Shown here: piece after piece, positions 10,247 through 22,500 of the stretch
Layout: every line of letters starts with the position of its first letter
Position numbering within the stretch: position 1 is the first letter of the stretch
Assembly: GCA_938031175.1 (NCBI GenBank)
Contig: CALHGZ010000005.1
Coordinates: 186,001 to 250,000 of the forward strand
DNA from: Candidatus Kapaibacterium sp.
GTDB lineage: Bacteria; Bacteroidota; Ignavibacteria; Kapaibacteriales; UBA2268
DNA: 64,000 nt
Direction: 5' to 3'
Notes under the pieces: model-generated
Database searches by the model: none
What the model was told of the DNA's origin: nothing
The model's input: only the letters and a program-made list of their open reading frames with translations
Made by a program: the position numbers and the translations under genes

Positions 10247-10900
10247 GTGCTTGAATTTATTAAAAGAGAAATTAATTTAATTATTGCCGATGACCATGAG
10301 GTAGTTCGGGCTGGTATAAAACGCCTTTTATCTATGGACAAAGATATACATATAATAGATGAAGCAAGTGATGGATACAATGCAGTTGAATTAGTGAAAT
10401 ATCATCAACCCGATATTGCTATTCTCGATATAATGATGCCGAGAATGACCGGAATCGAAGCTACTAAAATTATCAAAAAAGAGTTACCTTTTATCTTTGT
10501 CGTTATGCTAACAGCTTTTGAGGATTTCAATCATATTGATGATGCTCTTTCTGCTGGAGCTGATGGATATCTATCCAAATCTGTCGGAGCAAAAGAGCTG
10601 ATAGAAGCCCTAAGGAGAATTTACAAAGGTGAAAGAGTTTTAAGTAAATCAATTATTAATACTTTACAAAAGAAATATTATTCCGATAAAATAGATATAG
10701 ATGCAAATATAATTATTACAAGACGTGAACAGGAGATTCTAAATCATGTTGTTGCTGGAAAAACTAGTCAGGAAATTGCAGATTTGCTTAACCTGAGTGT
10801 TAGAACAGTTGAGTCTCATAGATATAACATTATGAAAAAATTAGGGGTAAAGAATACTGCTGCACTTGTTAGGTATGCAGTTTTCAAATCAGATTTTTAG
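10247..10900 (+). CDS. NarL/FixJ-family response regulator
   Basis: This is a DNA-binding two-component regulator. The receiver domain begins at INLIIADDHEVV, with phospho-acceptor D61 in AILDIMMPRMTG, the TAF motif and the conserved Lys in YLSKSVG. A LuxR-type helix-turn-helix lies at the C-terminus (TRREQEILNHVVAGKTSQEI, SVRTVESHRYNIMKKLGV). The GTG at 10247 is chosen because it places the receiver 9-10 residues from the start, as is usual; the frame opens upstream with a TTG at 10187, which would add an odd 20-residue hydrophobic leader. No kinase gene is adjacent, so it is an orphan here. Confidence 0.85.
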   Translation: MLEFIKREINLIIADDHEVVRAGIKRLLSMDKDIHIIDEASDGYNAVELVKYHQPDIAILDIMMPRMTGIEATKIIKKELPFIFVVMLTAFEDFNHIDDALSAGADGYLSKSVGAKELIEALRRIYKGERVLSKSIINTLQKKYYSDKIDIDANIIITRREQEILNHVVAGKTSQEIADLLNLSVRTVESHRYNIMKKLGVKNTAALVRYAVFKSDF

Positions 10901-10902
10901 AG

Positions 10903-10930
10903 GATTAGGATATTCTAATCATTTTGATTT
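10903..10930 (+). terminator. Possible weak terminator
   Basis: A short hairpin, GATTAG (10903-10908) / CTAATC (10915-10920), is followed by ATTTTGATTTATTTT just after the response-regulator stop. The stem is only 6 bp and AT-rich. Confidence 0.3.
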
Positions 10931-11034
10931 ATTTTAAAATAAGAATATTATTAACTAAAATTAATAAATAAAAAAATTTTAATATTAAAAATATTTTTAT
11001 TATATTATTAGACTACCAGTAGAATTACTGATAA

Positions 11035-11062
11035 TTTGTTTTAAACTTAACTCATAATTTTG
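11035..11062 (+). promoter_or_regulatory. Possible Bacteroidota-type promoter
   Basis: TTTG (11035-11038), a 16-base spacer and TAATTTTG (11055-11062) fit the TTTG / TAnnTTTG pattern of Bacteroidota housekeeping promoters, though the spacer is a little short. It lies 66 bases before the first gene of the surface-protein cluster. Confidence 0.4.
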
Positions 11063-11127
11063 GATATATTTTCGGAAAAGAATTTAAAAAAAATATAAAT
11101 ACAAATTTAAGCCTTGGAGGCTGTAAT

Positions 11128-13593
11128 ATGACCTATAAAAATGATGAATTCATCGAAAATCGATGGTTTAATGACATAATTGGAATGATTGTATCATTAG
11201 TCATTCCTACAGCTTTATTGTTTATTTCTCAAAATGAACTTTTAGCTCAAACTGAAAATGTTGGTATTGGTACAACAAATCCAAGTAATTCAGCTGTTCT
11301 TGAGCTAAGTATTGATGCTTTATCTGTACCACGTGGATTTTTAGTTCCACGTATGACTACAACGCAAAGAAACAATATACCAGGTCCCATACCGCCTGGA
11401 CTTCTAATTTATAATACAGATAATAATAGATTTGAATTTTACAGTGGTTCAACTTGGCTTGCTCTGATAGCAACAGGATTTACGTTTGCTGATATATCAA
11501 GTGGTACTAATACTACTGCTGCAATGGTTGTGGGTGATGGCTCATCTCTATCGCCTTCAGGAAGTGGATATATAACTGCTAATCGTTTTGTTGGAAGTGG
11601 TTCTACAACAGATAATGTTGATTTAGCTACTAATGAAGTAAGTGGAGTTCTTCCTATTACAAAAGGAGGTACAAATATTAATAGTATTCCTGCTAACGGA
11701 CAATTGCTTATTGGTGACGGTTCTGGTTACACATTAAATACATTAACAGCAGGTTCTCTAATTAATATCAGTAATACAGCGGGTTCGATAACAATTTCAT
11801 CTACTGGTGAAAGTCCTTTAACTTTCGATAATGGTATAACTCGTAGTTCTAATAATGTATCCCTCGGTGGTGCACTCAATCAGAACACTTCTATTGATAT
11901 TGGTTCGAATAACTTAACTTTAAGCGTTAGTGGTAACTCAGGGGATGTTATAATAGGTAAATTTACAAGTGCTGGTTTTGTAAAATCCAATGCTTTGGGT
12001 GTACTTTCTACTGGTTCGATCACAGCAAATGAATTACCCCCGCTTCAAAGCTCCCAGATATGGATTGGTAATGCTTCAAACCAGGCGACAGCACAGACTA
12101 TTACTGGTGCTGGTACCATATCAAATACTGGAGTTTTAAGTATTAACGATAATGCAATTGGTGGAAATCATATTAATCTAACAGGTAATCAGAACGGAGA
12201 TTTGATGTATTACGATGGTACCGACTGGATTAGACTGCCAGCAGGAACTAATGGACAAGTGCTTAAAACAAGTGCAGGAATTCCGGCTTGGGGTACAGAT
12301 GAAAATACAACATACACAGCAGGAGATGGACTAGTCCTTAATTCAAATGAATTCTCAGTAAATTTCGCTGGTAGCGGTATAGCAACAACTGTCTCACGAA
12401 GCGATCATACTCATTCAATAACATCAAATATTTCTGCAACTCCTTGGAGGCTTTTCTATTCTGATGGCTCAGGAGCAATTAATGAATTAGCCCTTGGTAA
12501 TAATGGGACAGTCCTCCAATCAACTGGTAATTCTTCTGCACCTACTTGGGCTAATTTAAGTCTACCCACAGGTTCCGATGGTCAGACCCTACGGAATAAT
12601 AATGGTACTTGGGAAGCTACTAATATATTATTTAATAATGGCACTAATATTGGCCTCGGTGGAATTACTTCCCCAGTTTCAACTCTACATCAGGATGTTG
12701 GCACAGCAGAAGCAACATTTCATAAATTCACTGCTGGTACAACAACTGGACAAACGTCGAATGACGGATTTGATATTGGGATTGATGCTTCAGGAAATGC
12801 CATAATTATGCAAAGAGAAAATCTTCCTATGATGTTTTATACAAATAATACTGAAAGGATAAGGATATTAAGCGATGGTAGGATAGGGTTTGGTGTTACT
12901 TCACCGAGTTCAACTTATACATACGAATTCGACGGCAGTGTCAAAATCGAAGGTGATCTGGAAGTTACCGGAGAAATAGATCCTGTTGCACTTATTTTAA
13001 TACCTCAAAATACTACACCTGCATCAGTTAGAGGAAAAATTTATTTTGATAATAATGATAATACTTTAAAAGTCTATGATGGTACTCAGTGGGTAGATAT
13101 TTCTGGTACTACAGGCTCTTTACCAAGCGGTTCATCAGGTCAAACTTTAAGGCATAACGGAACTGAGTGGGTAGCTAATGATGTAATCTACAATGATGGT
13201 TCAAATATTGGAATAGGGACAACATCTCCTGAAGCAAAACTTGATGTTAATGGAACATTTGCTTTAAGAGCTACTTCAATGACCCTTAACAGTGGTTTCC
13301 GTAATAATGTTGACGTCGGAGATTATTCTTTTGTCAGAATCACACCTTCAGGTGGCGAAGTCATTATCACCGGTATTTCGGGTGGTTATGATGGTAGAAT
13401 TCTAATATTAAGAAATACAAGTAGTACAAATTTATTAAGTTTATCAAATGAAAACAATAACTCAAATGCTGAAAATAGAATTTTAATTGGCAGAGCTAAT
13501 TCTAACATAAGTGTACTGAGTGCTGGTTATATGTTAATATATGATGGTACTTCACAAAGGTGGATTTTACTTGGTCGTTCACCAGATGAATAA
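11128..13593 (+). CDS. Secreted fibre-like repeat protein
   Basis: The protein has 821 residues. An N-terminal hydrophobic segment (about 18-41, ending in LLAQ) is a long signal peptide. The body is rich in Gly, Ser, Thr and Asn and carries the NVGIGTTNPSNSAVLE motif near the N-terminus, NIGLGGITSP around 510 and NIGIGTTSPEAKLDVNG around 690. It also has repeated 'VPRMTT', 'GLLIYNTDNNRFEFYSGSTW' and 'KVYDGTQWVDISG' segments. These resemble tail-fibre-like stalks of Bacteroidota surface proteins and phages. There is no T9SS tail or enzymatic domain; adhesion or a structural role is an inference. A strong GGAGG (11116-11120) lies 7 bases before the ATG. Its end overlaps the next gene by 8 bases. 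Confidence 0.72.
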   Translation: MTYKNDEFIENRWFNDIIGMIVSLVIPTALLFISQNELLAQTENVGIGTTNPSNSAVLELSIDALSVPRGFLVPRMTTTQRNNIPGPIPPGLLIYNTDNNRFEFYSGSTWLALIATGFTFADISSGTNTTAAMVVGDGSSLSPSGSGYITANRFVGSGSTTDNVDLATNEVSGVLPITKGGTNINSIPANGQLLIGDGSGYTLNTLTAGSLINISNTAGSITISSTGESPLTFDNGITRSSNNVSLGGALNQNTSIDIGSNNLTLSVSGNSGDVIIGKFTSAGFVKSNALGVLSTGSITANELPPLQSSQIWIGNASNQATAQTITGAGTISNTGVLSINDNAIGGNHINLTGNQNGDLMYYDGTDWIRLPAGTNGQVLKTSAGIPAWGTDENTTYTAGDGLVLNSNEFSVNFAGSGIATTVSRSDHTHSITSNISATPWRLFYSDGSGAINELALGNNGTVLQSTGNSSAPTWANLSLPTGSDGQTLRNNNGTWEATNILFNNGTNIGLGGITSPVSTLHQDVGTAEATFHKFTAGTTTGQTSNDGFDIGIDASGNAIIMQRENLPMMFYTNNTERIRILSDGRIGFGVTSPSSTYTYEFDGSVKIEGDLEVTGEIDPVALILIPQNTTPASVRGKIYFDNNDNTLKVYDGTQWVDISGTTGSLPSGSSGQTLRHNGTEWVANDVIYNDGSNIGIGTTSPEAKLDVNGTFALRATSMTLNSGFRNNVDVGDYSFVRITPSGGEVIITGISGGYDGRILILRNTSSTNLLSLSNENNNSNAENRILIGRANSNISVLSAGYMLIYDGTSQRWILLGRSPDE

Positions 13594-16500
13594 AAATCTT
13601 ATGATTTATATCAAAATAAAATTAATACACTTATTTAAAATCCTAAGTAAATACAAACTTGGGTTTTATATCTTTTTGTGCATTTTTTCGCTTTTAAGTT
13701 ATTCAGGTTTTTCCCAAGGTCTTATTAATATACAAGAGAATGCTGAAATTAGGATAAATCAAGATGCAACAATTAGAATTAACGGTTCTATTCGTATTGC
13801 AAATGGGGCACAAATTACGCAGAATCAATATGGATTAATTGAGATTACAGGAAACTGGCAAAATAATGGTGGTTTATTTAATCCAGGTGTTGGTACTGTA
13901 ACTTTTATTGGGACTACTTCTTCAAATATATTTGGTTCAGGTTCGACAAGATTTTATGATTTAATCATAAACAAAACAGCTGGTTCTCCTAATAATCAAG
14001 TAATACAAACACAAAATTTGACTATTGATAATGATTTAATTGTTACAGCAGGACAATATATAACCGGCACAGGAACATTTGATCTGACAATCAATGGAGA
14101 TATTGAAAATAATGGAACAGTTAATTTAAATAATAATCCTAATTATGTCAATGTTACTTTTGTAGGTGATGCTAATTCAAATATAACAGGAACAGGAACT
14201 ACTACTAATTTTAATGAAATTACAGTAAACAAATCAGCAAAAGATTTAGAAGTCGTTATAAATTCGTCAGCATTTACAGCTGCAAGTGGATTTTTAACCT
14301 TAATTCGGGGTACTTTTCATATTGCCGGTAATGTTTCTTATCCAGCCAATACGGTATTCAAATCATCTGCTGGTAATTATAATATACCTTCAGAATCAGC
14401 GTTCTGGCTTGATAATCCAAATTTTACCGTAAGTGGACAAAATGCAACAGCAAATTTAAGTGGTCGTTTAAGAATAAGTTCAGGCACTTTTAATGTTGGC
14501 ACTGGCACCAATCAAAATCATTTATTATACAGTAGTGGTTCTGAATTCATACTTGAGAATGGTACAGTAAATATAAACACTCGATTTTCCCGAGGTGCAT
14601 CTGATATTGCTACTATTGATTATCAGCAGTCCGGTGGACAAATGAATATTGGTGTGGGTGCATCAAGTAATGCAAACAATCGAGGAATGTTTGATATTGG
14701 TGCTTCTTCGTCCACATTTAATTGGACTGGAGGAGTAATCGAGATGAGGCGAAATTCTCAGAATACCGATGCTAATGGCGGTGACTTTTTCATCGCAGCA
14801 AGTAATGGTAATGTAAATAATGGTACACTTCTGCGATATTCCCAATCCGGAACCTCTCAAGTTCATAGAATCAATACAATTCAACCAATAGGTGAATTAT
14901 TTATCAATGGAACAAACAATCCAATTGTTCAGTTACTCAATAATGATTTAACTGTACTTGGTGATATAACTATAAACGGTTCTGTACCGGGCAGATTAGT
15001 TGCAGGAGGGTTTAATATCAACATTGGTGGGAATTGGATACACAATGGAGCTAATTTGTTCTCAGCTGGTACCGGCCGTGTTATTTTTGACGGCAACACT
15101 GACCAAAGCATCGGTGGATCTAACAGCACAACTTTTAACAATATCTCGATTAATAAAAGTGGTGGGAAAGTCAATCTAAATATAGCTACAACTATTAATG
15201 GCGATATAAGATTAATATCATCAACAGCAAAAATAGATATAGGACCATATAATCTGACACTTGGTACGAATAATATTATATACTCAGATGATGGTGTTAA
15301 TAGTGTAATAAACCCGGGTCTTGGCTTTTCTGAGGACAAATGCATACTATATTCGGCAATGGATGAAACCGGTGGTTCGATAATTCGAAACGTAGCATCG
15401 GGAACGATTTCTTCATCAACAATATTCAATTTCCCATTAGGTACGAAAGATCCAACAGGTACCTTTGATGTTTACACACCAGCCAGAATAGTTATTAATG
15501 AAGCTACTGTAGGTGCAAATGCCAGTTTAACAGTTAAGCCTGTACCCCAGGAACATCCTAATGTTAAAACTAACAATATGTCATTAACAAAATATTGGAA
15601 GATACAAAAAAATAACATTACCTTGGGAACAAATCGAGCTGATCTAAGATTTTGGTACGTTGAAGAGGAAGTTAATGGAACTGAAGGGAATTATCGTGTA
15701 TTGAGATATAATACTCCGAACTGGCTCATTGATCCCGGTTTATCGGCATTGGTTAGTTTTAATACTAATGAAATTATTTGCGAACGACCTGCTGACAATC
15801 AATTTGATGGTGATTGGACTGCCGGTGAAGAACAAGCCGCTCGTGCAAAGTATTATAGTATAGCAAACGGTAATTATAATGATCCTAATACATGGTCAAA
15901 AATTTCTTTTGGAGGACCACCATCAAATACAGCACCAAATGACCCTTCAGATAATATTTACATTGGAGACGGGAAAACAGTTACTGTTACATCAAATCCA
16001 ACAGCGGCAAATTTGATAGAAGTAAAGAGCGACGGTGCTTTAATAATGAATAATTATGTATTTATCGGTGATACTTTGAGAGTTCTTGGAGGTGGAAGAT
16101 TATCGATTGGACATGCATCAGGTTTAGTATTAGCACCTACAAATCAAGGAAATGTTCAGACAACTGTACGTCAATTTGATACTACTGCAATATATATATA
16201 TAACGGAACAGTTAATCAGGTAACCGGAAATGCTTTACCCCATAGAGTTCAGTCTCTGATTTGTAATAAACCTCCAAATACAACACTAACTATAACCAAT
16301 AACTTAATAATTGGAGATTCACTAGTTATTGTCAACGGAATTGTTGATGATAACGGAAGATTCCTCGATGGCGAAACAAGTGGTAGAACATTTATTATGT
16401 TTGGGGGTGAGATAATTTTACGCAAAAATTTCCCCAAAAATTATGATCCACCAACATTTAATGCTGGCAGAGTCAATTTTACTGGTACTACAAGTATTAG

Positions 16501-19500
16501 AATACCATCATCAGGTTCCACACCTGGTGTATTGCAATACAATGATTTAAATATTGGCGGTAATCGTGCTTATGGAGATATTATTTTCGAACCGGATGGT
16601 GAAATTCGGATTCAAGGCAATTTTACAATAAATGCACTCGATTTTACTGTTTTCAATATTGGTAATTCCAGATTGAGAACAGATGGTTCGACTATAGTTT
16701 TCAATGGTTCAGGTAATCAAAATATTCCAAGAAATACACTAAGATCTGGTAGTGGTGATGATTATACACTTTATTATCATAATCTGGTAATATCCGGTGG
16801 TGGAGTAAAAAGCCTGATTGATGGCAATCATAGAATATATAATGAGTTAAGACTTGAATCAGCTACTCTAAATTCAAACACTAGTGATATTGAATTAAGA
16901 GGTAATTGGATAAATACAGGTGGAAATTTTAATCCTGGAACGAGAACCGTAACTTTCAACATAACAACTGCAGCCACGACAAAATATGTAAAAGCTCGAA
17001 ATGTTCCTTTCTATAATTTAAGTATTACCGGTCTCGGAACTTTGAAACATCAGGATGATCCCGGTGACGAATTAATAGTAAACGGGAATTGGACAAATAC
17101 AGCAACATTTGATCCCAACGGTAGTAAAGTGCGCTTCTCTGGTACAGCACTCCAGATAATTACAAACACAAATAGCGAGAATTTTTATGATTTAGTTGTC
17201 AACAATCCTGCGAATATTAGATTAGCTGCAAATACAAATATTACCGTTCAAAATGAGCTTACCTTCGAATCAGGAATATTAGATGCCAGAACGAATAATA
17301 GGGTCGTTGCAGTCAATGGTAGTGTTATAAGGACAGGCATAGGTCATGTTGATGGGAATTTAAGAATTAATATACCCTCAGGATCCACAAATGAAATTGT
17401 TTTTCACCTTGGGCGTGGTGCAAATTATCGTCCTGCTCGATTGACTTTTGATGGCACTGGGGGTAACCCTGGCTATTTAAATATTATTGATAATGCAAGG
17501 ACTGTGAATCTAACTGGTTCACAACTGAACACAGCACAAAATGTTGAAGAACAATGGGAAATAACAATACCATCAGGTAGTAACTTCACACTTGGTAACC
17601 GAAGATTTAATTTGATATTGCAATTTTTAAATCCAGAAGATATACGAGGTGGAGCAAATCCAAATAATTTCGTCACGAGGGTATGGAATGGAACTTCATG
17701 GTCAACAACAACAACGGGTAACCGCACAAGTAATACAACACAATCTTTATCCAATACAGTCTTTGGTTTTTATGTGATTGGCCCACCTTCGATGCCTACC
17801 TACTATAGTATATCCAATGGTAATTGGAATGACCCAAATACCTGGTCGACTGCTGGTTATGGTGGTGCGCCTGCAACAAGTGCCCCTTCAACAAATTCTT
17901 ATGTTTACATTGGGGATGGTAAAACAGTTACCTTAAATATTGCAAATTATATAACTGCCGTTGGCGACTCTATTATCGTCGAAACGGCTGGTCCGTCTGG
18001 GCAACCTGGACATTTGATTTTACCACCAAATAATATTATTTCCGGCAATGGCTCATTTGCATTAAGAAATGGTGGCGTTTTAAGTATTGGTTCTCCTAAT
18101 GGAATAACGACAACTGGAGCTACTGGGAACATTAGAACAGCAAACAGGAATTATAATGAAAATAATCATAACAATGGCAACTTTATATATAATGGCACTG
18201 CTAATCAAAATACAGGTGATGGATTGCCATCAGTAGTTGCTACTTTGACAATCAATAATAGTGGTAATACTGTTACACTTTCATCAGGAAGTGGCATAAC
18301 AATTACTGATAGTTTGAACATAATTGCCGGAACATTTGATGTATCTACAGCAAATCGCTCTATTGAGCTTCGAGGAAATTGGCGAAACAGCGGTACATTC
18401 AATCCCAGAAATGGAACGGTTACCATTAATGGAAATGGTTTGCAATTAATTACTAATTCAACCAATGAGACATTCTACAATCTCACAATAAATAAATCTT
18501 CTAACTATGTAAAATTAGAACCATCAACAAATGTTACAATTACAAATACACTAAACTTACAGTCAGGAATAATTGACGGAAGAAGTAATTCCGTAGCTTT
18601 GATTATTCCATCTGGTGCAACTTTGAATCGTACATCGGGGCATATAAATGGTGAGTTACAAAGATACATCCCAATCAATTCATCTAATACAGTGTTTCAT
18701 ATTGGTACTGAATCCGATTATACTCCAGCTACTTTGTCAATTACTGGTACCGGTGGTACAGCAGGTTTAGTGAGTATGATAACTTATGCAGAAGACCATC
18801 CTCAAATTGTTACAAGTGGGCTGGATTTGACTAAAAATGTTCAAAGATATTGGAGTCTATTTTTACCTACCGGATCATCATTTAATCTTGATAATCCCTC
18901 AAGGACTTACAACATTACAGTTCAATTTCTAAATCCTGATGATATTAGAGGTGGTGCCAATACATCCAATTTTGTAATTAGAAGATACGATGGTAATTGG
19001 CAAGCAACTACAGCCGGAACCCGTACCGCAACAACAACTGAAGCTACAAATATAGCTGTTTTAGGTGATGACTTTGTAGTTGGCGAACTTGGTGCTTCCA
19101 GAGTATTTTATACACGGGCAGATGGGAACTGGAATAATAATACCGTCTGGTCAGAAATAGCATATGGAGGACCACCTTCAGCTAACTGGCCCGATGACCC
19201 GGCTGATGTTGTATTTATTGGCAATGGCAATACAATTACACTTGCTGGTAATAGAACCGTTGCCAGTGTTACTGTTGAAGACGTAAATGGTATGGGAACT
19301 TTGAATTTAGGTAATTATATCTTAAGTGGTAATCAATTTATTCTAAAAAGCGGAGGTAAATTAATTATTGGCTCGGCCGATGGTATCACAGCTTCTGGAC
19401 CGTCAGGAAACATACAAACAAATATTAGAAATTATAACCATAATTCCCATAATAATGGTCATTTTGAATATGTTGGTGATGCTCAAAATACTGGTACAGG

Positions 19501-22500
19501 ACTACCTACTAATATAGCTTCACTAACTGTAAATACAAATGGTGATATCAATTTAACCAATTCAGTAAACATTACTCAAAACATAGTAATTGAATCAGGA
19601 AATTTAATAGCAGGTTTGAATACTATCGGTATTGAAGGTAATTGGGTTAATAATTCATCATTTAGTGCAGGAAATGGAACTGTCGAATTCAAAGGTACTA
19701 ATAATCAGAATATACAAGGTTCATCGAATACAACCTTCAATAATTTTACAATCAATAAGCAGGCTAATGATATTTATCTGCAAATTAATACAAGAATAAG
19801 TGGTCAGCTGAATTTCGCAACGGATGGGAAAATAATACTAAATAATAATGATTTGATTTTTGAAGAAAACGCAACTATTTCTGGAACGACTAATCAAAAT
19901 AGAATGATTGTATCAGACGGATCAGCAAACTCAGGTAACATAATTAAATACTACAATCCCGGTGTAAATGTTTCCAGAAATTTCAAAATTCCAATCGGAG
20001 TTGGGAATGTTTTTAATGAAGCTGAACTAAATCTTTTCGGAATTTTTAACTTAGGTTCGTTTCTAAGATTGAAATTAAGGGCAGAGCAACATCCAAACAG
20101 ATTAAACAACAATGTTTTATCAAAATATTGGAGGATTGAAACTTCCGGAATTGCATTACAGATTAATCTTTTAACAAACTTTAGTTTCCGCTATCAGATG
20201 TCTGATGTTAATGGTAATCAATCTTTATATATACCAGCTCGTTTTACTGCGGGTCAATGGGAAGTCAATCTTGGCAATAGCAGAAGTGCTTCTTCTTCAC
20301 CCATTACCGTTGAAGGTGAAACTGTGTTGGATGGTGATTGGACTGCTGGTGAACCAGCAGCATTTTTTGCTGGACGTGTCTTTTATAGCCGTCAGACAAA
20401 TGTTAACTGGAATGTTAATACATCCTGGTCAAATATTTCCCATATTGGTGCTGTATCGGCTTATTATCCTGGGGAGGTATTTCCGTTCGATACAGTTATA
20501 ATAGCCAATAATCATCAAATTAATTACAATGTCACAAATATTAGTATTGGCAGAATCCGAGTGGGTGATCCATCGGGTCTAACTGGAAATCTTAGATTTG
20601 TTACTGGGACAAACAAAACTCTGTATGTTTCTGGTGACTTTGAAGTTGCTACAAATGGGGTAATATCTGAGATAGGACCGATAAGTGATAGGAGGGATAC
20701 TCTATATATCGGCGGTAATTTAATAAATAACAATAACACCACGCCAAATGCTGTAGATTTTAGGCAAAGTGGTACACGCTATGTTTTAGTAGTTTTTAAT
20801 GGTGATGGTTCCGATACAGTACGAGGTGAAGGTAATTGGCGCTTGTCCGGAATCAGAATTAATAAACCTAATGGTTTACAAGATACCCTAGTCAATCGCT
20901 CAATAACCTTTAGTAATGCGGTTTCTACTGCTGTAAATCAAGCTGGATCGATTCAGGCTCCTGAGAGGTTTTTAATTCAATCAGGTATATATTGTCACGA
21001 TGTTAATAATCCTAATATAATGGAATTGGATAGAGATGGTACTGCTGATGGTGCAGTGTATCAATTAGGAACTAACTCCGGTTTAAATCTTATTCAAGGA
21101 GATATTAGATTCAATGATGATTTTTTGACCAATACAAATACCTCAATATTCATACAAGGTGGTATTATGAGAGTTGGTAGAGGTAACAATGAAGATTTCA
21201 AATATCACAGCGGTACCACCTTTACAATGACTGGAGGCGAAGTAATTATTCAAGCTTCATTCTCAAGACAAGAACCTACTTCAACTATTAATTATAATCA
21301 ATCAGGTGGTATTCTCAGAGTTGTTATAGCACGTAATGCTGATGGAATTGGATTTGGTATTGACCATAGTAGTTCAACATTTACTCAAAGCGGTGGAACT
21401 ATTGTTATTACAGATATATCATATCCGGGTGATTATTCCGTGAATGCTAATACAGTAAATGTAACTGGTGGCACTTTACAAATTGGTGAATTAAATGACC
21501 CCTTTTTCAGTACATCGGGAGATATAGCTGTTGGAAATCTTAGGCCAACAATTTGGAATCTACGAGTTTTATATACACGGACTGCGACTAATCTTAGGGC
21601 TTTAATATGTATCTCCAATCCATTATATGTAAAAAATGATGTAATAATCGAGCCTGATGGTTGCTTAGACTTAAATTCGTTTAGTATGAACATAGGCGGA
21701 GATTTTATCAACCGGGGCGTATTTGATACGGACGGTCAAGGTTGGGATACAGGAGGTTTGAAATTAGTAAGATTAACTGGGGATCCCTCGCAAGGATATG
21801 GCAAGACTGACCAACTTATAAGAATAGAAAACCCGATTGTGCCTGCACAAGATAATGCCGGTGGCTATAGAAATGAGGCTTTTTTTGATTTAATTATAGA
21901 TAAACCCAATGGAGGTAGAATAATACTCGACAATACTCCTAATTCAAATTTACACGTAAGGAATTTGCTACAATTTGCTCTTGGCAATACTGCTATTATT
22001 GATGCCCGTACCAATGATAGATATGTATATGCCAATGCTGAGTTAGCAAATGATCAAGGTAGAATAGAACGAATAACTGAGGGACATGTTGACGGTAAGC
22101 TACGTAGAAATGTTGGTACTGGCAATCAAAATATAACTTTTTTTATTGGAACTGATTTTGATTATACTCCAGCAAATCTTGTCATTAGTGGTACTGGTGG
22201 CACTGCCGGTGTTGTTGAAATGATAGCTTTTGCAGGTGAACATCCCCAATTAAGTACCAACACTCTCATTGATGATACACGTGATATAGAACGATACTGG
22301 CGAATGTCGAGGCCAACAGGTTCATTCGCTCTTGGTGCTAGGTCATACAATATGACTCTTACTTTTTTGCCTAGTGATGTTCCTCCACTGGCTAATTGGT
22401 CATTATTTGAGCAATATATTTATCCAAGTGGTGGTCCATGGAATGGTACAGCAGTTGGTCTCAGAACCCAAACCACGACGGAATCGATTAATAATACAAT

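Noticed and set aside
13541-13585. Upstream start (ATG 13541) for the giant gene
   Set aside because: It would overlap the preceding gene by over 50 bases and put extra residues before the signal peptide; ATG 13586 fits better.
11128-13593. Prophage, suggested by the tail-fibre-like protein
   Set aside because: No capsid, portal, terminase, integrase or lysis genes are nearby, and the protein has a signal peptide.
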